Assembly: GCA_964482225.1 (NCBI GenBank)
Contig: CAYZWT010000001.1
Span: 131,952 to 195,951, forward strand
DNA from: UBA1429 sp964482225
Lineage (GTDB): Bacteria; Chloroflexota; Anaerolineae; UBA1429
Direction: 5' to 3'
DNA: 64,000 nucleotides
Positions within the stretch are counted from its first letter, which is position 1. Every line of letters starts with the position of its first letter. Positions 51,268 to 59,815 of this stretch are shown piece after piece. Position numbers and translations under genes: made by a program. The notes beneath the pieces are model-generated. The model searched no databases, was not told the DNA's origin, and saw nothing but the letters and a program-made list of their open reading frames with translations.

Positions 51268-51295
51268 ATTATACCCCTGGGGGGGATGCGAGCAA
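51268..51295 (-). promoter_or_regulatory. Promoter of the peroxiredoxin-glutaredoxin gene
   Basis: On the minus strand TTGCTC and a perfect TATAAT are 16 bases apart, giving a leader of about 35 bases. AGGAGA precedes the ATG. Confidence 0.6.
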
Positions 51296-51316
51296 GTGGC
51301 GGCGGACGCCCGGCGC

Positions 51317-51889
51317 TCAGGGAATGCGCGGCTTGGCCAGTACCTCGCGGATCTCTAGCGCCAGGACCGTGCGCGGGTAGGCAGGCTTGCACACGATGGC
51401 CGTATCGGCCCCAGAGCCGGTGCCGCCAATGGCGATCACCTCGGCGCCCATGTCTATCAAGCCCGCGTCGGCGGCCATGAGCAGGCACTCGACGGCCACC
51501 TTCATCCCCTGGCTAAAGCGATAGAGCACGTCGCGCACGATCTCTTCGGCGGCGCGCCCGCCATGCTTGTCGCTAAATGCCGAGCCGACCCCATCGCCCA
51601 GGGCGTGGATGCCGGTAACCACGGTGATGCCCAGCGCCTCCAGCTCGCGCCGCTCCTCAGGCGTCATGCACCAGCCCAGGTGCTCCCAGCCGTGGCACAG
51701 GCTGACGGCGCAGATGCGGATGCCGTGGGGCGCCATGAGGGCCTGGGCCTGGCGGGCGGTACCCCCATGCGAAGAGGCCAGCACCACCTGGCGGATGCCC
51801 AGGGCCAGGGCGCGCTCCAGGACGATCTCGAGCGTGGCCTGGGTGTGCTCCGGGCCGCCCGTCTCGAATAGCAGGGTGCGTAGCTCCAT
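51317..51889 (-). CDS. Pyruvate-kinase C-domain-like protein
   Basis: A 190-residue stand-alone alpha/beta protein resembling the C-terminal domain of pyruvate kinase: LFETGGPEHTQATLEIVLER, then IRQVVLASSHGGTARQAQAL, a strand ICAVSLCHGWE and the end VIAIGGTGSGADTAIVCKPA. Such isolated domains are common in Chloroflexota and archaea; the function is unknown. The ATG was chosen for AAGGAG upstream; the longer frame is low-complexity. It is followed by the peroxiredoxin-glutaredoxin gene, which has its own promoter. Confidence 0.75.
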   Translation of the reverse strand: MELRTLLFETGGPEHTQATLEIVLERALALGIRQVVLASSHGGTARQAQALMAPHGIRICAVSLCHGWEHLGWCMTPEERRELEALGITVVTGIHALGDGVGSAFSDKHGGRAAEEIVRDVLYRFSQGMKVAVECLLMAADAGLIDMGAEVIAIGGTGSGADTAIVCKPAYPRTVLALEIREVLAKPRIP

Positions 51890-51920
51890 GCTGTGCTCCT
51901 TGTCCTCCGAGCCTCTACGG

Positions 51921-54900
51921 CTAATAGTAGCGGGGCGCATCCTCTCCCCTGGGGCGCAGGGGCACGCCGGGCGAAACATTCCATCGCCACGGGCGATGCA
52001 TGGCGATGGGCAGCCAGTGTGGGCGCAGCACCTGAACCGTCGTTCCAGTCTCCTTGGGGAGCTGGCCGGCATCGAGGGTCTCTGACGTGATGCTGGCGCG
52101 GTTCGCCAGGGGACCGAGGTACGACGGGTCAACCGTCGCCGTCACCGTGATGATCCCGCCATCGCCCGGGGCCAGGTCGGGCAGCCACCAGGTGTAGGAC
52201 TGATCCACCGTGGTAGTCAGGAGCGCGCCCGGCGCCAGGACCGTGATCTCGGCAAGCTGCGCGGGCAGGCTGTCGGTGATGCGCGGGCGCTCTGCGGTGG
52301 CGCCGCCCGCGTTCGAGTAGGTGAGGGTGTACATGACGCGCTGGCCCTGCAGCGCCCAGGTCGGACCCTCCTTGGCCAGCCGCAGGTCAGCCGTCTCGGC
52401 GCCCGTAGGCGGCTGCACGCTGGTCGAGGTCTCGCTCCGGTTGTTGCCGGCTTTCGATTCGACGCCCGTGGTGCTGATGACGGCCACATTGTTGATTATG
52501 CCGGTGAATGTGTTGCTGATGGCTGCCGTGATGGTGATGAGCCCGCCCGCGCCGGCGGGCAGGTCGGCCACGTCCCATACATAGCGGCTGCCAGGGCGCT
52601 GCGTAATGGCCGCGCCAGACCAGGTTACCGTCGGGTTCATCACCGGCGCGGGCAGGGTGTCGCTGATCACCACATTGTGGGCGGTGGCGGGCCCGGCGTT
52701 GGTGTAGGCCAGGGTATAGGTGATGGCCGCGCCCGGGTGCAGATGCCCTGTGGGCGAGGTCGCCTTTTCGATGGCGACGTCCGTTTCCAGTACGTTGAGG
52801 CGCATGGCCGGATCGCCCATCAGCAGATAGGTGTCAATCAATTCGCGGTAACCGGTGGTGCCGCTATAGAGCTTGAGCTTGGCCAGGGTGGTGGCGGGGC
52901 CCAGCTCGGGCACGCCGTTGTAGAACAGGGCCTCATAGAGCCCCTTGTTGAGGAACTCGTGGCCGGTGGCGATGCCCAGGCCCGTGGGCGCAAAGGAGGC
53001 GATGGCGCCCCGCTCCACCAGCCGCACCAACGACTCGGAGATCGAGGAGCGATCGGTACTGCCGGCCTGAGAGGGCGTGATATAGTAGCCCTCCAGGCAA
53101 GTCATGGGCACCATGAGGGGCTGACGGTAGCCGTTGTTCAATCCGTTCACCAGCGCCAGGGTCATGAATTGCTCCGAGGCCCAGGAGGAGACCGCCGAGT
53201 GCCCCTTCCAGTTGATGATCAGGCGCCCCTGGTTGATCGCGCTCAACAGGGCGTTGCGGGTGGCCGTGGTATTCGCGTGGGTCACCAGGTGATAGATGCG
53301 CTCCGGCAGATAGGGCGCCGGCGTGAACTGGCTGGCAATGGTCTCCGATAGCGCGGCAAAGTTCCCGGCGGCATCGGCGTTATCGGCCAGGAACGTGATC
53401 TGGCGCTGCCAGTCCTCGGGGCCCAGCGCCTCATAGGCGATGATCTTGTTGACCATCGCTGTGGTTTCGGCGGCGGTCTTGACGGGCAGGCGCCCCAGGA
53501 ACAGGTCGGGAAAGATGTCGTTGCCATGCACCGCCACATAGCGGTTGTCGGCAGCGGTCTCGCCCAGCCAGGGGTCCACGTCGGCCAGGTAGGGCGGGAT
53601 ATACGAGACCTCGCCGCGCCCCAGGTTGTTCTTGGGGTCATAGTTGCCATCGCCCACCAGCAGCACATAGGCCGGGGCGGGGGGCGTCCAGTTGTGGTAG
53701 GCATAGGAGACAAAGTCGCGGATGGCCTCGGCATCCACGATGCCATAGTTGAACTCGTTATAGATCTCCTCCACGTCCACGACGACCACCCGCAGTCCCT
53801 GGGCGCGGCGATGGTCGGCCAGGGGCTGGGTGGCGGTATAGAAATCGCCGTGGGTGATGACGATGTAATCGGCGCCGTTGGCCGGGTTGCTCCAATCGCT
53901 GGGGGTGACCAGCTCCATGGCCGTGGGGCTCAGGTAGCGCTCGGGCGTCAGCGCCAGATAGCGCTCGGTTTGGGTGATGGACTGGCCAAAGGAGAGGGTA
54001 TAGCCATCATCGCCGGGCTCGAACGTGGCGCCGGTGATGCGCACGGGATGCTGCGGGTCGGTGATGTTGTACAGGTCGGGCACGGCGCTGCCCGACCACC
54101 CCTCGACCTGGACGAGCCAGTCGCCCGGCTCGTCCACGCTGAAAAAGAGCTGGTCATCCTGGGCGACGTAACGGCGAAAGTAGTCGAGCTCGAAGCGGTG
54201 GATATAGATATAGTCATATTGGCCGGAGGTGACGCCCAGCCCGGCAGTGATGGAGAGCGCGTTCTCCCCATCGAGGAGGTATGTGTGGGGAATAATGACA
54301 TCAAAGATATAGTTCCTGCCGGGAGGCCAATAAGCTTCGCCGATCAAATGGCCATTCAGAAGGACCCGCGCCGAGTGCTGCGGCTTGCTGGTAATATAGC
54401 CCGTAAGGTAAACACGGAGCGTGGCGGCACCCTCTGTAGTTGCTGGTTTGGGCACGGTGCCTGCAAAAACCCTTGTACCGGGCTGGTTGTTCGCTAACAC
54501 GAGTCCCCAATACCAGCGATTCTGATCGGGAGGCATCGGGTTGTTAGAGAGATAAACTCGTTCCTGTTTTACCATCAGGCTCTCTGCAAAAGATACGGGA
54601 ACTGTGGCATCTCCACCGAGCGGAGCTCCGTCCTCCACACTCATCTCAAGCCCATTGCCTTCGCCCCAGGTCAGATAGTAGACGTTTGTCCCGGTATATT
54701 GGGTATCAAGTTCCTCGGCATGGAAGAGCAGAATGTCAGTAGGCTGGAGGGTGCCGGGGTTCTGCTGTACAATGCGCCGGGCGATCTCTTGCCCGCTGCG
54801 GTAAAGCCGGAGCGCCTGTGGATCAACCTCGCCAATGGGAACGCCCGCAGTTGCCAGGTCGGCGCCGGTGAGGCGCACGATCCCCTCTCCCAGCAGCGGG

Positions 54901-55697
54901 AATTCGAGCATCTGCATCGGCTCGGACTGGAGCAGAGATGAGGCCTCGGCCACCATACCCCCGATCTGCCTCCATGCCCGCGCCTGCTCGTAGTTGGCCA
55001 AGGCATCGCGGTAGAGAGCTTCGTAGGCGTCAGGCGCGGCAACGTCGGGCGCACTTGATCGCTCCGCAGTCCAGGTCAGTTTGGCCCGGAGGCGCTGTAT
55101 GACGCGCAGTTGCCCTGTGGCGGGAAGGTACTGGAACGGATAGAGAGCCACCTGAAGAACCCGCTGATCGCGCAGGTAGCCGTCCTCGGCCAGGGCAACC
55201 GGCGCGGCGGGCCAGAAACTCTCGAATGCGTAGGCGTCGGAATCGGCATCCCGGACGTTACCCAGATAAACCGGCGAATCCTCCGGCGCCTGCTCCCAGA
55301 TGGGCCGAGGCACAGGGCAGAGATGGTAGGCGCCAGGCAGGTCGAGATACTCGATCTCCAGTGTCTCCAGCGAAATGTCAGTAGCGTCGTAAGGCAAGCC
55401 GAACAGGGCGCCGGAGACGGGCAATGAAGGCCAGCCAGTCGTATCCACGCTGGCGAATCCCGGCACGGCCACGGTATCACAGCCCAAGGCTGTATCATGG
55501 TTCAAGGTATAGTTCGGGGGGATCCACACGAACTCGATCCCGTTCTCAATATCTGGCAGGATCTGCAAGCTCGCGGATAGGGCAGAAGATGCAGCCTGCG
55601 ATGGCGCGGCTCGAGAAGCAAAAGATAGCAACAAACTGAACGCAAGGAGAAGCCGCGCCAGACTGCGACCAAGGATTGAGAGGCAACTGTGGCGCAT
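51921..55697 (-). CDS. Secreted C25 (gingipain-type) cysteine peptidase with DUF11 repeats
   Basis: A 1258-residue secreted protein. After a signal peptide (LLLAFSLLLSFASRA), a propeptide-like region and beta domains lead to the C25 peptidase domain: YIVITHGDFYTATQPLADHR, VYVLLVGDGNYDPKNN-like, catalytic His in LIINWKGHSAVSSW and catalytic Cys in MVPMTCLEGYYI. Two DUF11-type repeats follow (ITYTLAYTNAGPATAHNVVI, then VMYTLTYSNAGGATAERPRI), common in surface proteins. The C-terminus includes HWLPIAMHR, a variant of the LPLV-type tail seen in this phylum. It is expected to cleave extracellular proteins. Confidence 0.85.
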   Translation of the reverse strand: MRHSCLSILGRSLARLLLAFSLLLSFASRAAPSQAASSALSASLQILPDIENGIEFVWIPPNYTLNHDTALGCDTVAVPGFASVDTTGWPSLPVSGALFGLPYDATDISLETLEIEYLDLPGAYHLCPVPRPIWEQAPEDSPVYLGNVRDADSDAYAFESFWPAAPVALAEDGYLRDQRVLQVALYPFQYLPATGQLRVIQRLRAKLTWTAERSSAPDVAAPDAYEALYRDALANYEQARAWRQIGGMVAEASSLLQSEPMQMLEFPLLGEGIVRLTGADLATAGVPIGEVDPQALRLYRSGQEIARRIVQQNPGTLQPTDILLFHAEELDTQYTGTNVYYLTWGEGNGLEMSVEDGAPLGGDATVPVSFAESLMVKQERVYLSNNPMPPDQNRWYWGLVLANNQPGTRVFAGTVPKPATTEGAATLRVYLTGYITSKPQHSARVLLNGHLIGEAYWPPGRNYIFDVIIPHTYLLDGENALSITAGLGVTSGQYDYIYIHRFELDYFRRYVAQDDQLFFSVDEPGDWLVQVEGWSGSAVPDLYNITDPQHPVRITGATFEPGDDGYTLSFGQSITQTERYLALTPERYLSPTAMELVTPSDWSNPANGADYIVITHGDFYTATQPLADHRRAQGLRVVVVDVEEIYNEFNYGIVDAEAIRDFVSYAYHNWTPPAPAYVLLVGDGNYDPKNNLGRGEVSYIPPYLADVDPWLGETAADNRYVAVHGNDIFPDLFLGRLPVKTAAETTAMVNKIIAYEALGPEDWQRQITFLADNADAAGNFAALSETIASQFTPAPYLPERIYHLVTHANTTATRNALLSAINQGRLIINWKGHSAVSSWASEQFMTLALVNGLNNGYRQPLMVPMTCLEGYYITPSQAGSTDRSSISESLVRLVERGAIASFAPTGLGIATGHEFLNKGLYEALFYNGVPELGPATTLAKLKLYSGTTGYRELIDTYLLMGDPAMRLNVLETDVAIEKATSPTGHLHPGAAITYTLAYTNAGPATAHNVVISDTLPAPVMNPTVTWSGAAITQRPGSRYVWDVADLPAGAGGLITITAAISNTFTGIINNVAVISTTGVESKAGNNRSETSTSVQPPTGAETADLRLAKEGPTWALQGQRVMYTLTYSNAGGATAERPRITDSLPAQLAEITVLAPGALLTTTVDQSYTWWLPDLAPGDGGIITVTATVDPSYLGPLANRASITSETLDAGQLPKETGTTVQVLRPHWLPIAMHRPWRWNVSPGVPLRPRGEDAPRYY

Positions 55698-55773
55698 CTA
55701 TCTGTACTCTCTACAATGCGAGCGCCCCTCGGGGAGCGCTCGTGGACTCGATAGGTACGGTAGCGAAAGCTAC

Positions 55774-56682
55774 CTATAGTTGTCGCACAAAGTCAACCAC
55801 GCTGCGGTCGTTGACAAAGGTCAGCTCGTAGCAGGGCAGGCTGTTCGCCATCTCCTCAAGGAACGAGAGCGTAAACGCCATACCTTCAGGATCCCAGAAA
55901 GTGGGAAAGCAACAGGTCATCAATCGGGCTACCGCTTCACGTGTGGACACGCGTTTCAAGGCATTATCTGAGCCCTGTCGAAGGAAGAATAGGCGTTTGA
56001 CAGGTGCTGACCGAGAAGATGCAAACCCAGCCTCGCCGTGCCAGGGCGTACCATAGATCCAGAAGTCGTCGCCTTGCTTCCTAACGATAATCCGGTCGTC
56101 GCTGAGTATCTCCACGCCAGGTTCACTACACCAGGCTCGCGCTGTAGTGCTCTTGCCCGCACCAGAGACGCCACAAAAGAGCTCGCCTTGACCGTTATCA
56201 GCCAAGCCTACTGCGTGCAGTTCGACGCCTCTATCCCGCGACAGAAGCGCCACGGTCAACACTTCGCTTACGGGATGGCCAAAGACATCAAGCCTGCGAA
56301 GATCCTCCCCGTCTCCGGCTATGTATATCTTACCGCTACAGAAGTCCTCTGCAACTGACATGATGCACGATGATCGGCGAAGGTTTTTCTCATTGCGTGT
56401 TGATGGGACAAGAAACACATATACGATATCGCTGCCGATCTGGTGGATTTCCCACAGACCTTTACACTCGTACAGAGGTCTACTCAAGGGCAGCGGTGGC
56501 GAGGCGTCAAAGCAGACCTCTAGCGATATATCACGAGACCCACTACCCACAAACCGCCTGTACTCTGCCGGTAGGCGAGACTCCAGGTCAATCTCTATGG
56601 TATGCAAGGCGAACCCAATGTCCCCAATTCTCAGGTTGAGGAATTGTCTAAATGTAGGTGCGCTTTCGAACGTTCCTAACAA
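55774..56682 (-). CDS. HPr-kinase-like protein of the peptide cassette
   Basis: A 302-residue protein with the P-loop kinase fold of HPr kinase/phosphorylase: Walker A GVSGAGKSTTA at residues 171-181, EILSDDRIIV with the acidic residues, and a C-terminal helix. The N-terminal 150 residues are unlike HprK. Similar proteins occur beside PqqD-like and radical SAM or lasso-peptide genes (ScmC in the SynChlorMet cassette); they may phosphorylate a peptide or control the pathway. It starts 38 bases after the precursor peptide gene on the same strand. Confidence 0.72.
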   Translation of the reverse strand: MLGTFESAPTFRQFLNLRIGDIGFALHTIEIDLESRLPAEYRRFVGSGSRDISLEVCFDASPPLPLSRPLYECKGLWEIHQIGSDIVYVFLVPSTRNEKNLRRSSCIMSVAEDFCSGKIYIAGDGEDLRRLDVFGHPVSEVLTVALLSRDRGVELHAVGLADNGQGELFCGVSGAGKSTTARAWCSEPGVEILSDDRIIVRKQGDDFWIYGTPWHGEAGFASSRSAPVKRLFFLRQGSDNALKRVSTREAVARLMTCCFPTFWDPEGMAFTLSFLEEMANSLPCYELTFVNDRSVVDFVRQL

Positions 56683-56720
56683 CCTAGTCTCTCAGTCTGA
56701 CAAGAGCAGAACACATTTGA

Positions 56721-56882
56721 CTAGGAACCTATCGAACTCGTGGGCAAAAGCTCTTCGCCTACTTGCTCGAAGCAGTAATTGTGCACGTATGCCTCTTTGC
56801 ACGCCCCCAGCACCGCCTCATCCGGCAGCAGGTAGGTGCCCTCGATGGCGGGCTTGACGTAGGTTTTTCTCGTCTCGTTCAT
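56721..56882 (-). CDS. Candidate RiPP precursor peptide
   Basis: A 53-residue peptide directly after the radical SAM gene and before the HPr-kinase-like gene. It begins MNETRKTYVKPAIEGTYLL; the YVKPAI segment matches the Y-x-x-P-x-(L/I) leader motif that PqqD-like recognition domains bind. The C-terminal half holds two cysteines (GACKEAYVHNYCFEQ) in a short spacing that a radical SAM enzyme could crosslink. GGGAG lies eight bases before the ATG and the stop is TAG. It is too short for gene finders. That it is the substrate is inferred from place and motif. Confidence 0.62.
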   Translation of the reverse strand: MNETRKTYVKPAIEGTYLLPDEAVLGACKEAYVHNYCFEQVGEELLPTSSIGS

Positions 56883-56909
56883 AGCGTTCTCCCTCTTGGT
56901 CTCGGCCTG

Positions 56910-58004
56910 TCACCCGGCGGGTTCGGTTAGCTGCGCCAGGGCGGCCGTGCGCAACCGCGTCACCTCACACAGGAACGGCACGGCGCCGCACGGATCACCG
57001 GTCTCCATTATAGCATAAGCGGGGCAGTTGTCACACACTGCCCGCAGGTCGCAAGCGTGGCAGGGGGCATCGGGGCGCATGGCGGCGCGCCGCACCGACG
57101 GGATGAATTCGTCCCACGCGACGGAAAAGCTGCCGCGCAACAGATCGTAGGAGGGCTGGCGGGCCATCATGCAGATGCTCAGGCGCCCCGCCGGATCCGC
57201 ATGGGCCGAGTGCAGCCCCGCGCCACAGGAGTAGAGTCGGTCCCGGTCGAACCGCAAGTCGGTCTGGCGCTCGTAGAACTCGCACCAGCTCTCGCGGCTC
57301 TTGTCCTCGGCCAGTTGGTAGGCCACCACCTCCTCGGGCGAGAGGCGCAGGGCCGTCGGCTCGGGGCCGCCGGCCAGGCCCGCGTTCAGCAGCGGGTCAA
57401 AGCGAAAGTCCACCCCCAGCGATTCGGCGTAAGCCTTGATCTCCCAAAGTTCGTCGCGGTTGAGGGTCATCAGCGGCGTCTTGAGCCGCAGCAGGATCGG
57501 CAGGGCCGCCAGCCGGGCGATGCCCGCCATGCAGCGCTCGAACGAGCCGGGCACGCCGGTGATGCTCTCGTACACCGGGGCGGTGCGCCCATACAGCGAC
57601 ACTTCGACGGCAAAGGGTGGGTAGGCCGCCAGCAGATCGGCCACCTCCTGGGTGACCGTGGTGCCGTTGGTGAACAGGGTGACCAGCATACCCTTGCGCT
57701 TGGCGTGCATATAGATCTCGGCGAAATCGGGGCGCAGCAGCGGCTCGCCGCCGGTGAGCAGCAGCCAGAGCACCCCCGCGACCGCCAGTTGATCCAGGAT
57801 ATCGCACCACTGGTCGGTGGTCAGTTCGGGGTCATCCTCCCAGCTCGCCCGGTCGCACTGGACGTAGCAGTGCCGGCAGCGCAGGTTGCAGCGAAAGGTC
57901 AGCTCCAGCGAGGCCGACAGGGGCACGCGCCGGTCGGCGATGCGCTCCTTGAGGCGCTGCCCAAAGGCGCTGTACTTGAGCTCGGGGATGTGCGGACAGT
58001 TCAT
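56910..58004 (-). CDS. Radical SAM/SPASM peptide maturase
   Basis: A 364-residue enzyme. The radical SAM motif is CNLRCRHC (Cys39, Cys43, Cys46), which binds the catalytic 4Fe-4S cluster. The C-terminal SPASM part holds at least seven cysteines: CGAGLHSA, then SICMMA, then CHACDLRAVCDNC, then LCEVT, enough for two auxiliary clusters. Such enzymes make thioether or C-C crosslinks in peptides. The ATG overlaps the PqqD-like gene's stop as ATGA, and the candidate precursor follows by 27 bases. The substrate and bond type are unknown. Confidence 0.9.
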   Translation of the reverse strand: MNCPHIPELKYSAFGQRLKERIADRRVPLSASLELTFRCNLRCRHCYVQCDRASWEDDPELTTDQWCDILDQLAVAGVLWLLLTGGEPLLRPDFAEIYMHAKRKGMLVTLFTNGTTVTQEVADLLAAYPPFAVEVSLYGRTAPVYESITGVPGSFERCMAGIARLAALPILLRLKTPLMTLNRDELWEIKAYAESLGVDFRFDPLLNAGLAGGPEPTALRLSPEEVVAYQLAEDKSRESWCEFYERQTDLRFDRDRLYSCGAGLHSAHADPAGRLSICMMARQPSYDLLRGSFSVAWDEFIPSVRRAAMRPDAPCHACDLRAVCDNCPAYAIMETGDPCGAVPFLCEVTRLRTAALAQLTEPAG

Positions 58005-58327
58005 GGCGCCACGATCTCCACGGCCTTGACCTGGGCAAGCTGCTCGATCAATTCTAACAGGTCTTGCAGCGCCACATCGGCGGCCACGTCATACTCGGCT
58101 ACCACCAGCTCGGCCAGCTTGGCCAGGGTGCGCCCGCCGTCCAGGGCGTCCCAGATCGTGGAGGCCGTCTCGTTGAGGGTATAGATGCTCTCCAACTCGT
58201 CGGCGCTCTTGGCGATGGGCACGAGGATCACCTCGCCAGCGATGTTGCGTGAAACGATGTTGGGGCTCTGGCGCACGATGGTATCTGGTGTGATGATGAT
58301 GGTGACTCCTGATGAGCAACGAGACAT
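58001..58327 (-). CDS. PqqD-like peptide recognition protein
   Basis: A 108-residue PqqD/RRE-fold protein: IVRQSPNIVSRNIAGEVILVPI (three strands), ESIYTLNETASTIWDALDGG (strand, then the helix-turn that makes the peptide-binding groove), then two helices. These proteins bind the leader of a precursor peptide and deliver it to the modifying enzyme. It is the first gene of the cassette and overlaps the radical SAM gene by four bases. The start is not well fixed because no good ribosome-binding site precedes the ATG. Confidence 0.85.
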   Translation of the reverse strand: MSRCSSGVTIIITPDTIVRQSPNIVSRNIAGEVILVPIAKSADELESIYTLNETASTIWDALDGGRTLAKLAELVVAEYDVAADVALQDLLELIEQLAQVKAVEIVAP

Positions 58328-58577
58328 GCTGGCCGCATATTCACGTCTGGTTTACGCATCTATGGTAACCTTGTACGCGCAGCCGAGCATTGGTCAGGGA
58401 ACTGCGTCCATAATACTGTGGAAAGTTGGGTACGTCAATCCCAGATTGCGCCCGTGCCTACTCGCCGGCCGCATTCGCAAGTTGGCGAGCGATCATGCCA
58501 CCCGGGCTTGCGCGCCCTTGCAGCGTTCCCCCACGGGGCGCTTTGACATGGCCCCTGCGCCAGGGCATGATAGAGGC

Positions 58578-59801
58578 ATGGAACTCCCCAACGCTTACGA
58601 TTGTCCGCCCGCCGTGGCGCGGCTGTTGCGCCTGCTGGCCTTTGGCGCGCCGCCCGAGCCCGCCGCCATAGCCCAGTGGCCGGACGAGGAGTGGCGCGCC
58701 ATCCTGGAGGCGGCCGGGCGACAGGAGCTCTCGCCGTTGCTGCACCGCCGCCTGGTTGACACGGCCCTGCCCGCGCCAGAGGCCACGCTGGCCCGGCTGC
58801 GACGCCACTATTTGCGGGTGGCCGCCGATAACACCCGGCGCTTTGCCGCGCTGGAAGAGGCGCTGCTGGCCCTGCATGGCGCGGATGTGCGCGTGATCCT
58901 GCTCAAGGGCGCCCACCTGGCGCCCCTGGTCTATGGCAATATCGCCCTGCGCCCTATGGTGGACGTGGACCTGCTGGTGCGCGACCATGACGCAGACAAG
59001 GCGCTTGGCGCCCTCTCTGCGTTGGGCTATGCGCCGCTGGCAGGGGGCGCGTGGATGGAGGACCGCTACGGCCACCACGCCTTGCGCCGCAACGATGGGC
59101 TCTTGCTAGAGCTACACCAGCGGGTGGGCGCCCTGGCCGTGGGGGCGCACGTTGATCAGGCGGGCCTCTGGCAACGAGCCCAGCCTACACAGATCGGCCG
59201 GGCGGCGGCCCTGGCGCTGGCGCCGCTGGACCTGCTGCTCCATCTGTGCGTGCACGGTGCGCAGCAACACCTGTTGCAGTTGGGGCTGCTGCCCCTGTAC
59301 GACATCGGGCAGGTGCTGGCGCGCTATGGGGCGGAACTCGATTGGGAGGCATGTATCCGGCGGGCGCACGCCTGGCGCGTGGCGCGGGCCGTGTATCTCA
59401 TGTTGGCGCTGGCCCGGCGCCTGCTCGATGCACCGGTGGACCCTGGCGCGCTGGTTGCCCTGGCGCCGCCCGATGGCGAGGCGTATGTCGCCCTGGCGCT
59501 GGGCGCTCTGCTGCAACGGGATCGCGAGGCAGCCGCGCCATCGAGCAATCTGGTGGCCCTGTGGAGCGAGCATCGCTGGCGGGCGCGGCTGGCGCTGTGC
59601 TTGCGCATCCTGCTCCCCAATGCCCAACGCATGCGGGCGCTCTATGGCGTGCCCACAGACCGCCCCGTCGCCCCCTGGCTCTACCTGCGGCGCTGGGCCG
59701 ATCTGCTCACCCGCCGCGAGGAGAGCGTGCGGCAATGGCTCAACCGGCCCGGCGAGGGTCCGGATTGGCAGGCGCTGGTGCGCTGGCTGGCCCAGGGGTA
59801 G
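58578..59801 (+). CDS. Nucleotidyltransferase family protein (NTP_transf_5-like)
   Basis: A 407-residue protein with the nucleotidyltransferase core: VRVILLKGAHLAPLVY, then IALRPMVDVDLLVRD with the DxD metal site. The rest is helical, like proteins seen beside lasso-peptide and other RiPP genes, where they have been proposed to nucleotidylate the peptide or a partner. It is divergent from the PqqD-like gene and probably part of the cassette. Its downstream neighbour is the convergent D-apionate operon. The long upstream extension of the frame is antisense to pqqD and was rejected. Confidence 0.72.
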   Translation: MELPNAYDCPPAVARLLRLLAFGAPPEPAAIAQWPDEEWRAILEAAGRQELSPLLHRRLVDTALPAPEATLARLRRHYLRVAADNTRRFAALEEALLALHGADVRVILLKGAHLAPLVYGNIALRPMVDVDLLVRDHDADKALGALSALGYAPLAGGAWMEDRYGHHALRRNDGLLLELHQRVGALAVGAHVDQAGLWQRAQPTQIGRAAALALAPLDLLLHLCVHGAQQHLLQLGLLPLYDIGQVLARYGAELDWEACIRRAHAWRVARAVYLMLALARRLLDAPVDPGALVALAPPDGEAYVALALGALLQRDREAAAPSSNLVALWSEHRWRARLALCLRILLPNAQRMRALYGVPTDRPVAPWLYLRRWADLLTRREESVRQWLNRPGEGPDWQALVRWLAQG

Positions 59802-59815
59802 CGCACAACCCGGCG

